Below, in pieces: positions 1 to 10,300 of a stretch of 64,000 nucleotides of DNA. Origin of the DNA: Luteibaculum oceani (lineage in GTDB: Bacteria > Bacteroidota > Bacteroidia > Flavobacteriales_D > Luteibaculaceae); assembly GCF_007995015.1 (NCBI RefSeq), contig NZ_VORB01000006.1:124001-188000 (forward strand). The letters run 5' to 3'. Both the position numbers and the translations under genes were made by a program. Under the pieces are notes generated by a model. That model had not been told where the DNA came from. It searched no databases and saw nothing but the letters and a program-made list of their open reading frames with translations. How positions within the stretch are numbered: position 1 is the stretch's first letter; every line of letters starts with the position of its first letter.

Positions 1-2
1 AA

Positions 3-41
3 GCTGCACTTACAGATAAGTTAGAGGCTCAGATCGCCTAA
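3..41 (+). CDS. C-terminal end of an upstream gene (partial)
   Basis: An open frame runs in from the left edge and ends AALTDKLEAQIA-stop at 39-41. A terminator-like hairpin follows directly, which supports this being the true end of a gene. Only 12 residues are visible, so the product cannot be named. Confidence 0.4.
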   Translation, partial: AALTDKLEAQIA

Positions 42-63
42 TTGATACAAACAATATTTGTGA

Positions 64-103
64 AATCCTCCATGCGAAAGCCTGGGGGATTTTTTATTTT
101 TCG
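64..103 (+). terminator. Rho-independent terminator of the upstream gene
   Basis: An imperfect 12-base stem (about 64-75 with 80-91) closes on a GAAA-type loop and is followed by a T-rich tail at 90-101. It separates the gene ending at 41 from the DUF58 gene starting at 107, so the two are probably not a simple operon. Confidence 0.65.
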
Positions 104-106
104 GCC

Positions 107-1033
107 ATGGGAAAAATTGATAGGGAATTTGTTGGGTCATTTAAAAACCTAGAATTGCTTGCAAAGGAGGTAGTGCAAGGTTTTATGACGGGTTTACATA
201 AATCCCCTTTTCGAGGATTTTCCGTTGAGTTCGCAGAACATAGGCACTACAATAGGGGTGAATCTACCCGCCATATAGATTGGAAACTATATGGACGAAC
301 AGATAAGCTCTTTATTAAGGAGTATGAGGAGGAAACCAACCTGAGGGCATCGTTTATTATAGATGCTTCGCCTTCCATGTTTTATCCCGAGAAAAGTGAA
401 AAGCAGCTAAGCAAATTTCAATATTCTATCTATGGCGCTGCAGTTCTTATGGAGCTTCTTCAGCGACAGCGCGATGCTTTTGCTTTAAACCTGTTTGATA
501 GGGAGCTTTATTTCGATAGCGAAATGAAATCTACCCCTGCTCACAAACAATTTCTATTTAGTCAGCTGGAGTCGGAACTAAATAAAACCAAGGAAAAGCA
601 GCAGGGAACAGACTTGGTGAATATTTTGCATCAAAAAGCTGAAACCTTACCTGCAAGATCTTTGGTGGTAATTTTCACTGATTTCTTTGTTGGTGGCTGG
701 AAGGAGGAATTGTGGGAAGCATTTCGACATTTAGCTCACAAGAACCATGATATGGTAGTTTTTCATGTAAATGATAGGCGCAGCGAACACGATTTAGAAT
801 TAAATACCCAATGGGCAAGAATAATAGACGCTGAAACGGGCGAAGAAATAAAATTAAACCCTGAGCAGTATCAAAAAAGCTATAGAGAGAAAATTTCGGA
901 GCAGAATTTGAAAATTAAAACCGAGCTCTTGAATTTAAGAACTGACTATTATGTGGTTGATATTCAGGACGATTTCGAAAACTTAATGAGGGCTTATCTT
1001 TCGAGGCGAAAAAAAATATTACAGAGTAGATAA
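107..1033 (+). CDS. DUF58 domain protein (vWA-like, MoxR-associated family)
   Basis: The 308-residue protein shows the DUF58 signature: an HYNRGEST..IDWKLYGRT segment around residues 47-65, then a vWA-like beginning with a DASPSM motif near residue 87 that resembles a MIDAS metal site. There is no signal peptide or membrane segment, so it is probably cytoplasmic. DUF58 proteins usually sit beside MoxR AAA+ ATPases and BatA/BatB membrane proteins and are thought to act in cofactor insertion, envelope stress or protein maturation; the exact role is not known. A BatA-like gene lies at the other end of this window, not next to it. The ATG at 107 comes directly after the upstream terminator and has no Shine-Dalgarno, which is normal for Bacteroidota. 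Confidence 0.88.
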   Translation: MGKIDREFVGSFKNLELLAKEVVQGFMTGLHKSPFRGFSVEFAEHRHYNRGESTRHIDWKLYGRTDKLFIKEYEEETNLRASFIIDASPSMFYPEKSEKQLSKFQYSIYGAAVLMELLQRQRDAFALNLFDRELYFDSEMKSTPAHKQFLFSQLESELNKTKEKQQGTDLVNILHQKAETLPARSLVVIFTDFFVGGWKEELWEAFRHLAHKNHDMVVFHVNDRRSEHDLELNTQWARIIDAETGEEIKLNPEQYQKSYREKISEQNLKIKTELLNLRTDYYVVDIQDDFENLMRAYLSRRKKILQSR

Positions 1034-1040
1034 TTTTTTC

Positions 1041-1070
1041 TTGTGTGGGTAATATTTTCTATTACCTTTG
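1041..1070 (+). promoter_or_regulatory. Bacteroidota-type promoter for the tRNA-Asp region
   Basis: TTG at 1041-1043 and TACCTTTG at 1063-1070 are separated by 19 bases. This matches the Bacteroidota primary sigma consensus (TTG at -33, TAnnTTTG at -7). Transcription would begin near 1076-1078, about 30 bases upstream of the first tRNA-like copy. Confidence 0.75.
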
Positions 1071-1097
1071 CACCACTCTTAACAACAACGACAGTTA

Positions 1098-1225
1098 AGA
1101 AACTACGGTCTGGTAGTTCAGTTGGTTAGAATCCTGTCCCGTTCATACGGGAGGGTCACGAGCCACAAGGAACGAAAGGCTTATTGAAATAGAAACTACG
1201 GTCTGGTAGTTCAGTTGGTTAGAAT
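1098..1225 (+). repeat. 35-base direct repeat covering the 5' half of tRNA-Asp
   Basis: Bases 1098-1132 and 1191-1225 are identical over 35 positions with an offset of 93. Each copy has nine bases of 5' flank (AGAAACTAC) followed by the tRNA-Asp acceptor 5' strand and D arm. Only the second copy continues into a complete tRNA. Confidence 0.9.
1107..1170 (+). pseudogene. Broken, chimeric tRNA-Asp-like copy
   Basis: The first 26 bases equal the 5' part of the intact tRNA-Asp downstream. After the D arm the sequence changes to an anticodon-arm-like hairpin TCCCGT-TCAT-ACGGGA, which leaves only a 4-base loop (6 if the last pair is opened) instead of 7. A GGGTCACGAG variable/T-arm start resembles the intact gene, but the T loop and the 3' acceptor strand complementary to GGTCTGG are absent. 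It cannot fold as a normal tRNA. It may be a remnant of a duplication recombined with another tRNA, or an assembly artefact. Confidence 0.6.
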
Positions 1226-1273
1226 ACCTGCCTGTCACGCAGGGGGTCGCGAGTTCGAGTCTCGTCCAGACCG
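1200..1273 (+). tRNA. tRNA-Asp (anticodon GTC)
   Basis: The 74-base cloverleaf is complete. The acceptor stem is GGTCTGG with CCAGACC, the discriminator base is G, the anticodon stem CCTGC/GCAGG encloses CTGTCAC with anticodon GTC, and the T arm GCGAG-TTCGAGT-CTCGT is canonical. The CCA end is not encoded, since CA is followed by A-runs. It is read from the promoter at 1041-1070 together with the broken upstream copy and ends at the terminator just downstream. Confidence 0.95.
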
Positions 1274-1274
1274 C

Positions 1275-1304
1275 AAAAAAGGGAAGCAAATGCTTCCCTT
1301 TTTT
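1275..1304 (+). terminator. Terminator after tRNA-Asp
   Basis: The inverted repeat GGGAAGC-AAAT-GCTTCCC is flanked by A6 and T7, giving a strong stem with a U-tract. It lies two bases after the tRNA 3' end and would work in both directions. Confidence 0.9.
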
Positions 1305-1351
1305 CGTTTTCCGAGCGTTCTTGTTTAAAGCAAATTCTGTACCTTATAGGT

Positions 1352-1606
1352 ATGTTCCAAGTCTATATTCTTCAAAGTTCCAAATCCAAAAAGTATTACA
1401 TAGGATACACAGGAGATAGCCTAGAAAATCGTCTTTCCAAACACAATCGTCCTCACAAAGGGTACACCGCTCGACATCAACCTTGGGAATTAGTTTATCA
1501 CGAAGAATATTCCAATAAGACAGAAGCTATAATGCGGGAGAAGAAATTAAAAGGTTGGAAGACCGCTAAGCGTATTTCTGAGCTTATACAAAGTACTCTT
1601 GATTAA
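1352..1606 (+). CDS. GIY-YIG domain endonuclease-like protein (UPF0213 type)
   Basis: The 84-residue protein is a single GIY-YIG domain. The N-terminal VYILQSS..KYYIGYT carries the YIL/YIG pair, RLSKHN follows, and EAIMREKKLKGW near residues 58-69 carries the catalytic glutamate region. Length and layout match the small stand-alone UPF0213/YhbQ-like group, whose substrate is not known. A TACCTTAT box at 1338-1345 lies six bases before the ATG, so the mRNA may have almost no leader. The gene stands alone between the tRNA terminator and the large convergent secreted-protein gene. Confidence 0.9.
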   Translation: MFQVYILQSSKSKKYYIGYTGDSLENRLSKHNRPHKGYTARHQPWELVYHEEYSNKTEAIMREKKLKGWKTAKRISELIQSTLD

Positions 1607-1631
1607 AATACCCATACCTACCAAGTAACAC

Positions 1632-1654
1632 GGGTACAAGTTTGAATTGTACCC
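1632..1654. repeat. Perfect 8-bp inverted repeat between convergent genes
   Basis: GGGTACAA and TTGTACCC are separated by a 7-base loop. It sits between the ends of the GIY-YIG gene and the minus-strand giant gene. There is no T-run on either side, so it is a weak candidate for a terminator; it may stabilise RNA 3' ends. Confidence 0.5.
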
Positions 1655-1788
1655 TAGGCGTTGAACAAGTACTTAGAATGTTTTGTAAACTCGATTTTTT
1701 TCCAATGCAGAATTGAAACCATCCATTTGAATAAATCTGATTTTCACAAGAAGATTACATGGAGTAGGGAATTCTTTGAATGAAATGT

Positions 1789-4700
1789 TTACTCAATAAC
1801 CGTTACTGTACCGTAATAAGTTCTGTCTTCTTCTCCTTTGTGACCTTTTATACGAACCATAAAGGTGTAAGCGCCGATGGGTACCAATTCGCCAAGGTAG
1901 GTGCCGTTCCAACCTCGATCTGGATCTTGAGTTCGGAATATTTCCTCTCCCCAACGGTTATATATGCTAAAGTGTACAGCTCGGCCTTCTAACCCATTGT
2001 ATACGGGTTTAAACTCCTCGTTAGCTCCGTCGCCATTGGGTGTGAATGCATTGGGGATGGAGACTAGTACCTCGTCTCTTACATATACCCAATGGGTTAA
2101 GGTACCACTGCAATTTTCTACACCAGAATACACAATTTGAGAGATGTAATACCTTCCGGTGTCTTGACTGTTAAATTGAATAATAGGCTGTCGAAGTGAT
2201 GATAGATGCTCAGAATGATCCAAAAGGTAATCCCATTTTTCTGCACCCTGAGATTTGTCTAATATTCTCACCTCAGGATTAATTACAGTAGGATCTCCTT
2301 TTATTTCAAATCCTGCGATAGGATAGGGGTCTACTTGGAGGTAGGACTGTTTCATTATACTGGCACTACATCCCTTGGTGGTAGTTTGGGTTAAACGCAC
2401 ATCGTAGGATCCTGGTTGTTGTAGGTTGATATATAAAACATCCTCGTTGTCAAAAACCAGTCCACCTCCTATTTCCCAACTATTACTTTGTTGATTACTT
2501 AAGTCTGATATGATCCGAAGTTGAGTAATCAATGGTGTACAGGAGAGTCTATCATCTGCTGCGAAATCGGGTTGAGGATTTTGATGTACGGGAACCGAGG
2601 CGCTTCCGTTATTTTTATCTGACACGCAATTGTTGGCGTCTGTCACATTTATTAAAATGTATGAAGCATCTTTATTGGGTCTAACACATATTTTTAGGGT
2701 GTCCTCAGGTCTAGGGAGGTACCCCGTTTTTTCAGATCCCAATTCCATCGCATTTTCAAACTGGAAACTAAAAGGACCGTTCCCCTCAATCTTAAAATAA
2801 ATTAAGGTGGAATCTCCCTCACAAATTTCGGCACCCTTATCGAAAATGGTGGCTATAGGCAGTTCGTTTACCTGCAATAATGCCCTTTCGTAGATATCCT
2901 GACCACAAGCGTTTCCAGATTCATCGGAGTAAATGCTGTGCTCAATTCTTGTAAATACAAATGCACTGTCGGCTTTGGGGTAATAAGTAAATACGGAGGT
3001 GTCCTGGTTTAGCGCGTAGCTTTGTCCATTTTTATCGTACGCAGTAAATTGACTTCCAGAACCAGATGGAATTAGCCTTAAATTGACTGGATTGCCCGCA
3101 CAAATTCTATTGGTATCCAATGCTATATCCAAAGTGGGAAGATCTTTAACACTAACGGTTAAATTAGCTGGATTGCCAGCACTTCCTGCGCAAAGCTTTC
3201 TATTTCCAGTGCTCTGTACGATTTGACCAGAAACCTGGGAAATACTAAAGACATTGTTCCCTAAGTTCAAGTTGTTCTTGCTGATAAATAAATCATCTAT
3301 GTTTCCATCATACGATCTGATTAGACCAATGTTTGGGGTAATTTGAGCAAACACAGAATCGCTTCCAGAAAATTTAATTTTTGCCTTGCTTAAATTTTCG
3401 CCCAAGCAGACATTATAAGCTCCTGATGGGTCGGTTGAATTGGGGATAAATTCAGCTCTAGGTTCCTTGTGGATATTCACCCTTGCGCTATCCCCAACCC
3501 ATTTTCCAACACAGGTTTGCCCCGTATTGGTTACAAAATGGGGACTACTGGCATAATAGCTAATGGGAGTATGTTGGGTACCAATGGTGTTTTCTGCTAA
3601 GGCAATAGTCATTGTACCTTGAGCAATATTGCTAAAGAAGGTGCTGTCTGTTCTGCTGCTAATTATTTCGAAATCCGCATTTTGAGTTGTGGTAATCGAA
3701 TAGTCTATAACCACTTGCTCTCCATAACATAGTTCACTTTCTCTTTCGCTAATGGTTATACTTGGTAAAGCGCGCCATGCAATTGGGATACCCGGTTTGG
3801 TGTATAAGGGACACCTTTTACTTGATATATCGACTAATCCCGGATTATCTGAGTCCTCGTCCATTGCAAGCGGGCATATATAATAAGTCTGGTTGGTATC
3901 AATAATTCCTGCTGGGAAATCAGAGATAGCATACACTGGCGATTTACTCAGCGATCCACCAACCATAGTTTCTATGGGTTGATTGGGATCTATTGCCAAA
4001 ACAAATGACCAAGTATCGTTTCCATCGCCAACATAACCCATAGGGTCGCCATTGCCCTGAGTTCCTTCGAGCTGTGCCGAAGCGGCTTGGTCTGCGCAGA
4101 AATACTGCACCCCTGATACAGCCTTTAGGTTGGGAGCTTCGGTAGCACATGGGCAGGTATGTGAGCCAGATAAAGTTATTGGGTTACAATTTTTGTCATC
4201 GCTTGCTACAAAGCTTACCGGAACTCCGCTGGTGATATTCGATTTCAGGAAAGTACTATCAGGTATAGCGCTTCCATCCACCAGATAATTTCCAGAACCT
4301 TCTCTAATAGTTAAAAGGGCGGAATAAGTTTCGTTATCTGTAGCACAGGTGTATTGGTCTATGCTCGCGCTGATGCTGTCGTTAACCAGTACCTGGTACG
4401 GATCGGGTGCGGTTTTTATTCCAGCAGTACAGCCGTATTTATCAGCAACTTGAAAGTTGGAGAAATCTATAGTACCCGTCTGATATCCCGTTCTGAACAG
4501 GACTTCGGTTCCAGATATTGAGTTGTGATTGTACCCTAATTGATTTTCCAGATAACTGACATCAAAGGGGTTGTTTCCCTGTAGGTTATACTCAATGAAT
4601 ATGGAATCAGCCTCACAAATTTCGGGAGGGTAAACGCGAATGGTTCCCTCGGGAATTTTAGTCCAAAATACGGGTACACCCGGTGCTGTTTGGGTACAGA

Positions 4701-7113
4701 GGTTAGGCGCTTTTGCATCTGCGTGGCCAGTGCCGTCATCGTCGCCAACAATGGCCGAGATATAATAAACGCGATCGTACACCATTGGAGGCTGGAAAGC
4801 GAAGTTCGCCGAGTTAAGATTTTTCTGAAGAATGTTTCCAGGACTGGTGCCGGGATTGGTATGTAATACGTATGAAATGGCATCGTTTCCATCCATTACA
4901 TGATTGCCGCCATGCTGGGCAGTTGCCGTACCATCGCCACAAACAATAATAGTATCCGTAGGGTTAATCATGTCCCCAGGATCTGTAACGCAATTACATG
5001 CTTTGGAGAAAAATACGGTATCGTAAGGTTGGCAATTCAGTTCATCTTTTAAGACTAAATAATGGGTTCCACTATTTAAATTAAGGCTTGCAGCACTCCC
5101 AGTTTGATTAAAAGGGCCACCATCCACGCTATATTGGTAGGAAAAACGGTCACCTTCTCTAAATCTGAAATAGGCTATTATTCCAACATTATCACCATCG
5201 CAAACTACTGAGTCTACTATGCTAAATGCGGTTTTCTTATGACCAGAAAATTCTAATTGGTCCAGGGGAGCTTTGCAAAATGGCGCGCTATTGGAAACAA
5301 TGCTATCTGCTCTTAACCAGAGCGAAGCTGAGCTAGGAAGATTAAAGCTGTTTAATCCGTTGGCTAAACTTGCGTTTTGATAGGGATCTCCATTGCCAGT
5401 GAAGTAGGCCGTGTAATCATTTGCCACGCCATTAATCAAAACTTCAACTGTGTATTCTGTGCCGGGACAAACACTGTCTATTGGATTTAGTGTAAGCTCT
5501 GGACTTGGGTGGACTGTTAAATTAAGTTTTGCCGTATCAGGAGCACATTGTTCGGGTCCATCAGGAAGATAGATGAAAATTATTTCTCCATCTTCACCTT
5601 CGTAGGGGTTGTACAAGCCACTGTTAGAAAAGGAACCTGTTGCGGTATTGCTTTGAAGCAGTTCCCATCTACCGGGCCGTGGATGAGTAGTAAGTGAATT
5701 GTTAAGATCTAGATTAATTACTTCGTTACAGACTTCGAGTTCCATCTCTGTTCCTGCATCTGGAACTTCAGAAACTTCTACGATCATGGTTGCGGTATCG
5801 GCCGGACAAGAGGCCGTTGAAATGATGTAGTGGTACTTTCCTGGTGCGTGTATTTCTGGATTAAATGGGTTTTGGAAGGGAGTGCCATTTTGAAATACCC
5901 AATTTCCATTGTCATCCGGATTTCCGCTAAGCTCTGTAAACAAATCTACAGGCTCATCATTGCTGCAAATTTTCAAGGTTTTACCTATTCCGGGATTGTT
6001 TTTTCCAACTTCAATAGTGATCTGGTAGGTTTCTGTACACGTGGTATCACCTGGAACATCAACGGTTAGGGTGTATGTTGTGGTGGTGGGAGGGCTGGCT
6101 GTAGGATTTTTAATGTTTGGATTGCTTAATCCTATACTGGGTGTCCATTTATATGTATACGTTGGAGCGTCTGGTTGGTCTGATAAAAAGTCCAATTGAG
6201 CAAATTCACCATTACATATTTTGTTGGTGTCGGTGGTAGCAACTCCAATTATGGGAGTAGCAGCATCAAGAGTGATACGGTATAAGGATGGAACGGGGCA
6301 GGGGTCGGTTTGGTCGATGACCTCAAGAACATAAGTTCCGGGACCTAAATTGGTTGCCGTAGCTCCGTTGAGGCCGGGTCTTACAGTGGTAGTATCGCCT
6401 TCGTACCATGTATAGTCATATGGTCCGCCACCGGCTGGTGCCGTAAAAGTGATACTTCCATTTTTTGCACATGTGATTTCTTCATAGCTCACTTCTCCAG
6501 CCACTCGGGTAATTGATGATAAATTATCTAAGCTACAGTGCTGGCCTCCACGTGTAATGGAAACGGCGTAAAATCCAAACCAGGTATAGGCATCGTCGGG
6601 AACAAACTCTACGGTATGCCTTTGCCAGCCTGTTCCTAAATTATGGGTAACTCCAGGGTCGTTACTTTTCCAAAACAATTTGGTGGGTGTACAAGATGCG
6701 AACCCTGCTACTATTGCCATGTGGCCCGGCGTATAAGATCGAGAAGGATCTGACATTAAATCGAAAGAGAAGGTGTATTTTTTGCCGGGAACCAACGGGC
6801 AAGCCTCTCCATCCTGAATAAGCAGCTGCATAGCTCCTTCTCCCAGAGCAGTTCCTTCAACGGTTGTGCCGCCGGTGCTTCCGTCCCAAAATCCTAAATA
6901 GCGAGTTCCGTGTGAAGCGGGTTGGTTATTGTAAACACCAGGCTCCCAATCTGTAGTTCCATTGCAGTACACCCAGGCTACGGGTACACCTACTAACACT
7001 CCTGTACCCACCTCAAAACTTGGATTTTGAAACCGAATTTGCCCCATGCTATCCGTAAAGAGAATAAGGAGTAAACCTGAGATTAATATTTTATAGAATA
7101 TATGATTGATCAT
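1789..7113 (-). CDS. Giant secreted protein with T9SS type B (gliding motility-associated) C-terminal domain
   Basis: The 1774-residue protein has a signal peptide ending near residue 24 (FTDSMG-Q). An N-terminal jelly-roll, carbohydrate-binding or MAM-like domain covers roughly residues 25-205. A SprB-like repeat (CAKNGSITFTAP) and PKD/Ig-like repeats with WTPSIGLSNPNIKNPTA-type motifs follow. Two long related segments each open with a CNC/CPC cysteine pair and a GDGNDTWSFVL or DGNDAISYVL motif. The C-terminal ~90 residues carry AFTPNGDG, YNRWGEEIF and WNGTYLGE, the signature of the gliding motility-associated domain that directs export by T9SS and anchoring. It is presumably a cell-surface adhesin or structural protein with no enzymatic motif. 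It is divergent from the PNGase F-like gene. Confidence 0.92.
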   Translation of the reverse strand: MINHIFYKILISGLLLILFTDSMGQIRFQNPSFEVGTGVLVGVPVAWVYCNGTTDWEPGVYNNQPASHGTRYLGFWDGSTGGTTVEGTALGEGAMQLLIQDGEACPLVPGKKYTFSFDLMSDPSRSYTPGHMAIVAGFASCTPTKLFWKSNDPGVTHNLGTGWQRHTVEFVPDDAYTWFGFYAVSITRGGQHCSLDNLSSITRVAGEVSYEEITCAKNGSITFTAPAGGGPYDYTWYEGDTTTVRPGLNGATATNLGPGTYVLEVIDQTDPCPVPSLYRITLDAATPIIGVATTDTNKICNGEFAQLDFLSDQPDAPTYTYKWTPSIGLSNPNIKNPTASPPTTTTYTLTVDVPGDTTCTETYQITIEVGKNNPGIGKTLKICSNDEPVDLFTELSGNPDDNGNWVFQNGTPFQNPFNPEIHAPGKYHYIISTASCPADTATMIVEVSEVPDAGTEMELEVCNEVINLDLNNSLTTHPRPGRWELLQSNTATGSFSNSGLYNPYEGEDGEIIFIYLPDGPEQCAPDTAKLNLTVHPSPELTLNPIDSVCPGTEYTVEVLINGVANDYTAYFTGNGDPYQNASLANGLNSFNLPSSASLWLRADSIVSNSAPFCKAPLDQLEFSGHKKTAFSIVDSVVCDGDNVGIIAYFRFREGDRFSYQYSVDGGPFNQTGSAASLNLNSGTHYLVLKDELNCQPYDTVFFSKACNCVTDPGDMINPTDTIIVCGDGTATAQHGGNHVMDGNDAISYVLHTNPGTSPGNILQKNLNSANFAFQPPMVYDRVYYISAIVGDDDGTGHADAKAPNLCTQTAPGVPVFWTKIPEGTIRVYPPEICEADSIFIEYNLQGNNPFDVSYLENQLGYNHNSISGTEVLFRTGYQTGTIDFSNFQVADKYGCTAGIKTAPDPYQVLVNDSISASIDQYTCATDNETYSALLTIREGSGNYLVDGSAIPDSTFLKSNITSGVPVSFVASDDKNCNPITLSGSHTCPCATEAPNLKAVSGVQYFCADQAASAQLEGTQGNGDPMGYVGDGNDTWSFVLAIDPNQPIETMVGGSLSKSPVYAISDFPAGIIDTNQTYYICPLAMDEDSDNPGLVDISSKRCPLYTKPGIPIAWRALPSITISERESELCYGEQVVIDYSITTTQNADFEIISSRTDSTFFSNIAQGTMTIALAENTIGTQHTPISYYASSPHFVTNTGQTCVGKWVGDSARVNIHKEPRAEFIPNSTDPSGAYNVCLGENLSKAKIKFSGSDSVFAQITPNIGLIRSYDGNIDDLFISKNNLNLGNNVFSISQVSGQIVQSTGNRKLCAGSAGNPANLTVSVKDLPTLDIALDTNRICAGNPVNLRLIPSGSGSQFTAYDKNGQSYALNQDTSVFTYYPKADSAFVFTRIEHSIYSDESGNACGQDIYERALLQVNELPIATIFDKGAEICEGDSTLIYFKIEGNGPFSFQFENAMELGSEKTGYLPRPEDTLKICVRPNKDASYILINVTDANNCVSDKNNGSASVPVHQNPQPDFAADDRLSCTPLITQLRIISDLSNQQSNSWEIGGGLVFDNEDVLYINLQQPGSYDVRLTQTTTKGCSASIMKQSYLQVDPYPIAGFEIKGDPTVINPEVRILDKSQGAEKWDYLLDHSEHLSSLRQPIIQFNSQDTGRYYISQIVYSGVENCSGTLTHWVYVRDEVLVSIPNAFTPNGDGANEEFKPVYNGLEGRAVHFSIYNRWGEEIFRTQDPDRGWNGTYLGELVPIGAYTFMVRIKGHKGEEDRTYYGTVTVIE

Positions 7114-7367
7114 ACTCTTTGGCTATCCTAAATGTACTTAATGGACGCACTGGGTTTAACTAAGTTGTTTATTCTAAGGGGAATTTGAAATGAGCAATAA
7201 TATACCAACTTAACAGAGTTATAAGATTACAGGTGGTCGTTTCAGCCTAAAGCCCTTATTTTTAAGACGAAGTTGAATCATTTGTCCTTTTTACCTTTCA
7301 AATGTTAAGCCGAATTTCAGATATCCTTTTCGTGCATAGCCGCCTACTTTAGTCCAAAATATTTTCG

Positions 7368-10300
7368 ATGAGAACCACCTTTATACTCTTGTTCTGCATT
7401 ATGCAGTCGATAATGTTTGCGCAACAAGACACCATAGTTGTGCAGACCTTTACTTTCGATAGTACCTCCAGGAGGGCGGAATTTACCTTTCCCGATAACG
7501 ATCCAAACTCCTACGAAAAGGTTTTGATGCATTACCGCATGCGCTGTAGAAACGGTGAAGTAAATACCACGGGTGGTAACAATGTAGCTTGTGGAGAATG
7601 GGATTACAGTTGTAATACGTACATAACCGATAGCACTCAATTCGATTCGCTAAAAGCAACTCATCCCACCCATATCGTGAGTGGATTTTCTGGCAGCGCA
7701 CTTAGTTATAACACAACACCTTCTTATGATTTAATTCAGAGGGTTCTTACGCAAACTACCTATACCAACGTAAATAGCGAAAGTGAGTACGGACTAAACC
7801 TAGGACCGGATACGGTTCTGGTGGTATCTCCAGACCAAACAGCGCATAGATTCCAGGTGTTATATACGGCTGCCGAGTTAAGCAGCACGGGTATGGGAGC
7901 TGGAAATATTACTGGAATTCAAATTCCTTTGCAGGGAACAGGTCTTTTGAAAAATCTTAAAATCAAAGTAAAAAGCACCAGTCTTACCGAAATCAATCAG
8001 TTGGAAACACAAGGCTTTCAAACTGTTTTTTACAACCATCTGGCTTTAGATCAAGGGCTTGGATTTGCCAAGTTCTCTACTCCGTTTAACTGGAATGGAC
8101 AAAGCGACCTATTATTGGAAATTTCCTTTGACTACAACGGTTCTTTTGGAACTCCATGGTTGGGAGCTAATAATACTTCGAAAAGAGCAATTGCCAGATT
8201 GAGTAATGGTACTCCAGAATTTAATGGTAGTGGATATTTAAAATTGGAAGAAGCAGATTTATTAGGAATCTCAGATGAAATAAGTGTTGGGTTCTGGATG
8301 AAAGGAGATATTAATGCTCTTGGAACACTTAATTCTTCAGCTTTCGAAGGTGTAGATGGATCCAACAGAAGACAAGTTAACAGTCACCTTCCTTGGTCGA
8401 ATAGCAATGTTTATTGGGATTGTGGAAACGATGGTTCAGGATACGATAGAGTGAATCAAAACGTGGAGGCCACCACATATACCGAAACCTGGAATCACTG
8501 GTTTTTCACTAAAAATGCCAGAACGGGTATCATGGGCATTTACCACAACGGTTCTTTGGTAAAGCAAAACACCGGAAAGAATAAGCTTATAGACCTGGTA
8601 AAACTTGCTATTGGAAGTTCTTATCCTAATGCAGCAGGAAATACCAATCCTTTTTATGGCGCACTAGATAATTTCACTATTTACAATAAGCGTTTGAGTA
8701 CCGCTGAAATTGCAGCTCATATGAACGGAGATTTGAGCGTTTTGGATAACCTAGATGGTAATGTTGTCTTCGATTTAAACTCCTTCGCTGATGGTGGGGT
8801 AGATGAAGGACCTTTGAACATTAGTGTTAGTGAGGTAGACGATGTTACGGTCACCAAAGTTTTTGGTGATCAATTAGATAAAGGTTTTAAGCGAATTGGA
8901 GTGCCTAATATAGGTTGGGTGCAAGGTGACTATACCCTTTCTAATACTCAGGTTACTGTTTATGATACTATTTATCATGCGGGTAAATTGGTGAAGGAAT
9001 ATGAGATAGTTGACAACCAGCCTGTTGTTGCCAACCAATATTTTGCCTGGACCCGAGATTTGGGCTTGATTTATGACGATGCAGGAGAAGTAATTGATGG
9101 TTTTGATATTTCCTTGGAAAACAACTTAAATATTGGAGTTCTCGATTACTTTAGAAAGTCTCCAGCCAAATTCGAAATCATGTCTTTTGTAACCCCTTAT
9201 GGTATAAACCTTGATTTGGGAATGGAAGGTAAAATGTGGGAATTCGATGTTACCGATTTTGCCCCTGTTCTAAGAGGGAAAAAGGTGGTTTCTCTTGAGC
9301 GTGGTGGACAGAATCAGGAGGAAATGGATATCAAATTCATTTTCATAAAAGGAACCCCAGAAAGAAACATTATAAGTCTTAAGCAGCTTTGGCCCGTTAA
9401 CCAAACGAGCTATGGAAATATAGCAGCAGACAATCAGTATCAACCGCTTGACGTACCCATTTCAGCAGACGCGAAATATGGTAAAATCCGCAGTGTTATC
9501 ACCGGGCATGGTCAGGAAGGTGAGTTTATTTCGAGACAGCACTATGTGGATATTAATGCTGGACAAAAACGTTTTAGTTGGAATGCATGGACAGAGTGTT
9601 CTGAAAACCCGATTTACCCACAGGGAGGAACTTGGTTAAACGATAGAGCAGGATGGTGCCCCGGAGCTCCCTCCGATATCAACGAGTTTGACGTTAGCCA
9701 ATACCTTTCACCAGGAAGCATATTGCAGGTAGATTACGGAATGGCAAGCGCAACGGGTGATTCTCGATACATTGTTAATCACCAGCTGGTAACCTATGGC
9801 GATTACAATTTTTCTACCGATGCAGCTATCGAGTATGTTATTAAACCATCCCAGCGTACGGAATTTGATAGGTTTAACATGGCTTGTACCCAACCCGAAG
9901 TGCTGATAAAGAATAAGGGGGGTGATGTAATAAGTAGCCTAGAACTTCAATACTGGGTAAACCCCAATAATAAAAAGACCTACACCTGGTCGGGTAGCAT
10001 TCAACCGTCGGCATACCAGAAGGTGAACTTACCAATAGAAGAACTAGATTTTTGGACCGATCAGGACGCAGAAAATGTTTTTTATGTTGAGGTAACTGCG
10101 GTGAATGGAGGCGCTGATCAGTATGCTCCAAACAACAGTTACAGATCTCCTTATACCCCTGTACCGGTGTATGAAAAAGGGTTAACCCTTAATTACAGAA
10201 CCAATACCAGAGGATGGGAATCATCTTATCGGATTTTAGATATGGCTGGAAATGTAGTAACCCAGAAAAGTGGGTTTACAAGTAACACCACTTATTCTGA

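Noticed and set aside
1780-1992. Plus-strand frame over the end of the giant secreted protein
   Set aside because: It is antisense to a strongly conserved T9SS sorting domain and has no family features.
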